Assembly: GCA_051453625.1 (NCBI GenBank)
Contig: JBOZIK010000001.1
Location: 264,979,491 to 265,043,490 of the forward strand
Source: Welwitschia mirabilis
Lineage: Eukaryota > Gnetophyta > Gnetopsida > Welwitschiales
Length of the DNA: 64,000 nt
Direction: 5' to 3'
Each line of letters begins with the position of its first letter. Within the stretch, counting starts at the first letter, position 1. A program made the translations under genes and the position numbers. Below are positions 60,027-64,000 of the stretch, piece by piece. A model generated the notes under the pieces. The model was not told the origin of the DNA. It searched no databases and worked only from the letters and a program-made list of their open reading frames with translations.

Positions 60027-63000
60027 GAAGAGGTCTAGGATAAAGTTATAGCTCATTTCTAAAATAGAATCGCTATTTAATTGTATCTAGTTATTTTCAT
60101 GCAGTATGCTCACTTAGTTAACCTACTTATTGGAAATAACATTGTATGTATAATACTCATGTTGAGGATAGGCTAACATGAAATTTATTCACTAATGTAT
60201 GTCATTGTAAATCATCTTTATATCCTCTAAATTCCATTAAATTCCAAAGTAATCCTAATTTCAATTGCGTTTTTTCCATAATCTATTTCTTTCATAAAAT
60301 CAATATAACTGACCTTTTTCATTTTGGCTGGAACAGTATCTTTAAGTATCATATTTCTCAATGGTTTTCAATCATAAACAAATGCCAATTCAGTTAAAAA
60401 TACTTTCTTTTTTTTTCACTCTCATAGTCATTAACACTTTATTGAAATCAAATTCATTAATGATTGGTCTTGTATTTGATTGAAAGGAGTATGAATATTT
60501 ACCCTATATTTTGTCATGTAGTTTATGTGTTAGTGTTTCAATATTACTTGAGAAGTTAAATAGGTTATTTAAGAGAAGATTCATTGAGTCAAAGTATAAT
60601 CTTTAGAATAATTAGATTCACATCATAAAATGAATTGAAGACCTTTATAAAGGCAAAAATATTATTGAAATTAAGATCCATATTTTCCATCTATAAAAAT
60701 AACACAGAACATTTAGTTTTACATAACGAAAATGTTAGATTAGTAAGTAAAAATTAGATTCACAAAATAAAATTAGACAATAAATACAATTTAATTAAGA
60801 ATAATGTAAGACTAATCATTAAGTTCTCTGTTGTAGTTGTAAGGATGAAAATGGTATGTTTCTTGATGACTTACATGACATAAGATGAACATTCAATTTT
60901 TTAAATAAAGGTACCTTTTGGATTTTGTAATGGCTACTTGGACAAGAAGACATACATGTTACAACTATAGGATTGTCATATCAATAAGTATAATGGATCT
61001 CCAAGTTCAAGAAGGCATTATATGTGTTGAAGTAAGTATTTAAATCATGGTTCACGTGCATCAATGATTTCCCTTTTTGTACCTTGAGTTCTAATTAGGT
61101 TCTAAAGAATTTAAGTATTGAAAAAATTACATGGAATTTTCTATGTCTTTCTATATATTAATAATTTAATGTTTTATCTTCTTCAACTATGATGATTAAA
61201 TGGTTCAAAACTAAAATGATCCACTTAGTTTAACATGATTGATTTTTACAAACCAAGTAATTATTATGGAATCTAGTCTAATGACCCTAATGATGGCATC
61301 TTTTTTTCTATAAGAAACTATGCTATTTAATTGCTTGTAACGTTGAAGAAATTAAGTATAGCCATTTGACTTTATTAATTTGATATATTTTATCCATGTT
61401 GTACGTCCTACTCCAAATACTTCTTTATATGGATCCATTAAAGGATTCTTATATCTTATGTATATTGGATCTAACTTAAATTTTATGACAAAGCCATGAA
61501 AGTCTCACATACATGTAGTGAAACACATCTTGAGATGTCTAAAGTTCACTATTTTCTTTTAACCAAGAAAAAAAATCTCACTAATTTATTTGATATATTT
61601 TATAAATCTTAATGGTAGAGTAATCTACTAGTTTGAAGTGTTTTTAATAAGGTTGATGATCTAGTCAATTGTTAGAATACTCTAAGAGTTGTTTGTTTTC
61701 TTGCTGACATGTTTTCAGAGAGTTTTCATATCAAAATTATAATTACAATCTCAATGAGAAAAGCTAAATACATGACACTTGCAAAAGATGTTTAGAATAT
61801 TTTTAAATGAAGAGTTTATTTACAAACCTTCATACACTAATAAATTTTAATTTTTGTCTACATGAATAGATCATATCTAGTTTCTATTGCATATACTCTA
61901 GTCCATCATAAAAGGACCAACTATTTTTGTAACACATGTAATTTGAAAAAAACTTTAGAGCCATAAAATCTAGATCACGTTTTTCAAAGTAATTCAACAT
62001 GGAAGAAGAAAAGCATGAGATAACTTACACTAGTTTCATTAAATATGTATAGTTTGTACAAGCCCCTACTTAACTTATACATTTGATTTACAAAGTTTCA
62101 TACAAAAGCTCTAATCTAAAGAAAACATAGGCAAACACTAATGTGAGGATAGTGATTCCTCTTAACAACATTCACCACCTTATCCTTAGAGAAGATCTAA
62201 TAATTTTTACATAAGGAAACACAATACCTAGAAAGATTCTTTAAGTCCATTTTTATGGCATCACGTTGTTCTTCATGTGATCAACCTTCTTGTAAAGATC
62301 CTTATTTTGCTTCTTTACCTCCTTTATCATGTATTCATAGAAAGAGTTTAGCTTGAATAATGAGGTTGAGTGCTTACAAAGGCATACTCTTTTCTTTGAA
62401 CATTGTTTAAAAGTTCTTTAGCAGTTTGAGGCAAAGGTCAGAGATTTTTTTAAGCTTATTAATTCTTGATAATGTCTTGTATTGATCAGCATCAATTCCT
62501 AACAAAGTTTATTAGCTTGGTTTTTAGAGTCTTTGAGAGTTGTTTGAAGATTAGGAATGTTGAGTAGCACATGATGTTCCATCCATTTTTTAATTCTTAG
62601 CATCCTTCTAGGTTTCCCATTCTTTTAAGAAGTACATTGTGTCCTTCATGACCTACCTAAACATGTCATAAAGTTTACTTTGTAATAAAAGAATAAGTTT
62701 ATTAGTCTAAGCCCTCCAAGCTCTCTTAATGAGAGATGTTCCAGTTTAAGTGTTTAAGTGCTATGTTTTAAATATTTAATATAATCACTAAATGTTATAC
62801 ATACATATGTCTCTCCCTATATAAGAGGTTAATGTCTATAATCATACATGCTATTTTTGTAAATAGATTGAGTTATGTTTTTTATTTATTAATTCAAAGT
62901 TAATAGTTTTTTCATGTTATGATTCAATGCAACAAAATGTAAAGAAAAAGTTTTATATCAAAATATAGAAATGTGAATGGGGTTATCAATAGCTAAGCAA

Positions 63001-63180
63001 GTATACATATGTATCCTTATCCAAGAAAAAGTTAGATCACATGTAGTTCTATCTTGAACCTTGCTTCTATCTCCACCAATACACATGAGCATATGATATA
63101 CAATATGTAATTAAAATTAATATGTTAAAACTCAACAAATTAAAATCAATATGTAAAAACTCAACAAATTAAAAATGCAA
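60027..63180. other. AT-rich, no confident gene
   Basis: On the minus strand near 62260-62340 a short coiled-coil-like stretch (EYMIKEVKKQNKDLYKKVDH) stands out, and neighbouring sequence to 62620 has similar composition with stops. It may be gag or host coiled-coil remnant. No RNA genes or other repeats seen. Confidence 0.4.
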
Positions 63181-63329
63181 TTCCCAAGTTAAAGGAGAGG
63201 GGAAAAACCCCAAAATATGGCATCTTATATTATAGATACATAATTACAGTTATACAAAATATAAGAAAAATTTTGTAATGTTCCTCGAAGCTCCAAAATC
63301 CATCCCAACCATATGTCACTTAGTGAGGC

Positions 63330-63470
63330 AATGCCCTATGAGGGAGCAATACCATTCCCACAATGACCATGGAGATTGATCTCATATAGATGCCTCCAGT
63401 ATGGGGCAAGTCCTCTGCTAGAAAACAGCATAACCTCTAAGGTCATGAAGATCAATCTCATACATCCACA
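63330..63470. repeat. short imperfect direct repeats
   Basis: CATGGAGATTGATCTCATATAGATGCC at about 63368-63394 and CATGAAGATCAATCTCATACATCC at about 63443-63466 are imperfect copies about 75 bases apart, in a locally less AT-rich stretch. Function unknown. Confidence 0.45.
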
Positions 63471-63720
63471 TACATACCATTATGACAGAAACATGTTATA
63501 ACTACTCCTAAGAAAAAATTCAAATAAATATTAGGCCCTATATACCTATGCCTAAGGGCCATCATAATAAACTAAATTTCTTAAATTATTTAAACTTTCT
63601 ATTGGGTTTTGAGGGTATTTTTCCACCTTAGTGCCATGATTCTTTTTACCAATCTTTTCTATTCCATTTTAATTTGGTAAATGTCTATGTTAATCATAAT
63701 TAATATTGACATCATATTTT

Positions 63721-63734
63721 TCCCTCTCCCTCTC

Positions 63735-63806
<72 letters not shown>
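63721..63806. repeat. compound microsatellite (TCCCTC)3(AC)~34
   Basis: Three TCCCTC units then an uninterrupted CA/AC run to the start of the terminal gap. The true length is unknown because the gap follows. Confidence 0.97.
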
Positions 63807-64000
63807 NNNNNNNNNNNNNNNNNNNNNNNNNNNNNNNNNNNNNNNNNNNNNNNNNNNNNNNNNNNNNNNNNNNNNNNNNNNNNNNNNNNNNNNNNNNNNN
63901 NNNNNNNNNNNNNNNNNNNNNNNNNNNNNNNNNNNNNNNNNNNNNNNNNNNNNNNNNNNNNNNNNNNNNNNNNNNNNNNNNNNNNNNNNNNNNNNNNNNN
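63807..64000. other. assembly gap to window end (194 N shown)
   Basis: N from 63807 to the last base, starting inside the CA microsatellite. Confidence 1.

Noticed and set aside
1-64000. tRNA, rRNA or organellar DNA insertion
   Set aside because: No cloverleaf-like, rRNA-like or chloroplast/mitochondrial gene sequence was noticed; a tRNAscan/Infernal run would be needed to exclude it fully.

Overview
This is about 64 kb of AT-rich nuclear DNA from a plant, almost certainly a flowering plant with a repeat-rich genome. The evidence is the mix of decayed Ty1/copia and Ty3/gypsy retrotransposons, a CACTA (En/Spm) transposon with TNP2 and TnpA genes, and degraded pieces of plant-type chaperonin and RNA-exonuclease genes. 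The species cannot be named from the sequence. No intact protein-coding gene, tRNA, rRNA or CRISPR array was seen. Nearly all open frames are short pieces of disrupted transposon genes, or their antisense shadows. Nine runs of N mark assembly gaps.

Layout. 1-3600: a gag-like decayed frame and diverged local repeats. 3605-8145: a copia element on the minus strand (RNase H, RT, integrase, gag). 8246-15319: a stretch with host-gene-like fragments, including a chaperonin-60 piece, ending at a CACTA-type subterminal array. 15322-16947: gag start, primer binding site and 5' LTR of a second copia element, whose LTR edge lies in the RNase H region of a gypsy element (16948 to beyond 19920, minus). 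The presumed LTR of that gypsy element holds about 2.4 kb of ~91-bp tandem repeats. 26310-59054: a large CACTA transposon on the plus strand with recognisable left end, TNP2, TnpA, a captured DIS3L2/SOV-type exonuclease fragment on the opposite strand, and right end. 59055-64000: an LTR remnant, unrecognised AT-rich sequence and a CA microsatellite at the final gap.

The clearest biological story is the nest inside the CACTA element. Its TNP2 gene is cut at 33015 by a 14.35-kb insertion flanked by two ~1.28-kb LTRs and a perfect TTATG duplication. TNP2 similarity resumes at 47368. A third, 5'-complete copia element (40922-43762) lies inside that insertion. The CACTA element is therefore older than the LTR insertion. 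All elements look inactive. I found no wholly new system. The items most worth following are the two captured or stranded host-gene fragments, the tandem-repeat-bearing gypsy LTR, and the composite interior of the 14-kb insertion.
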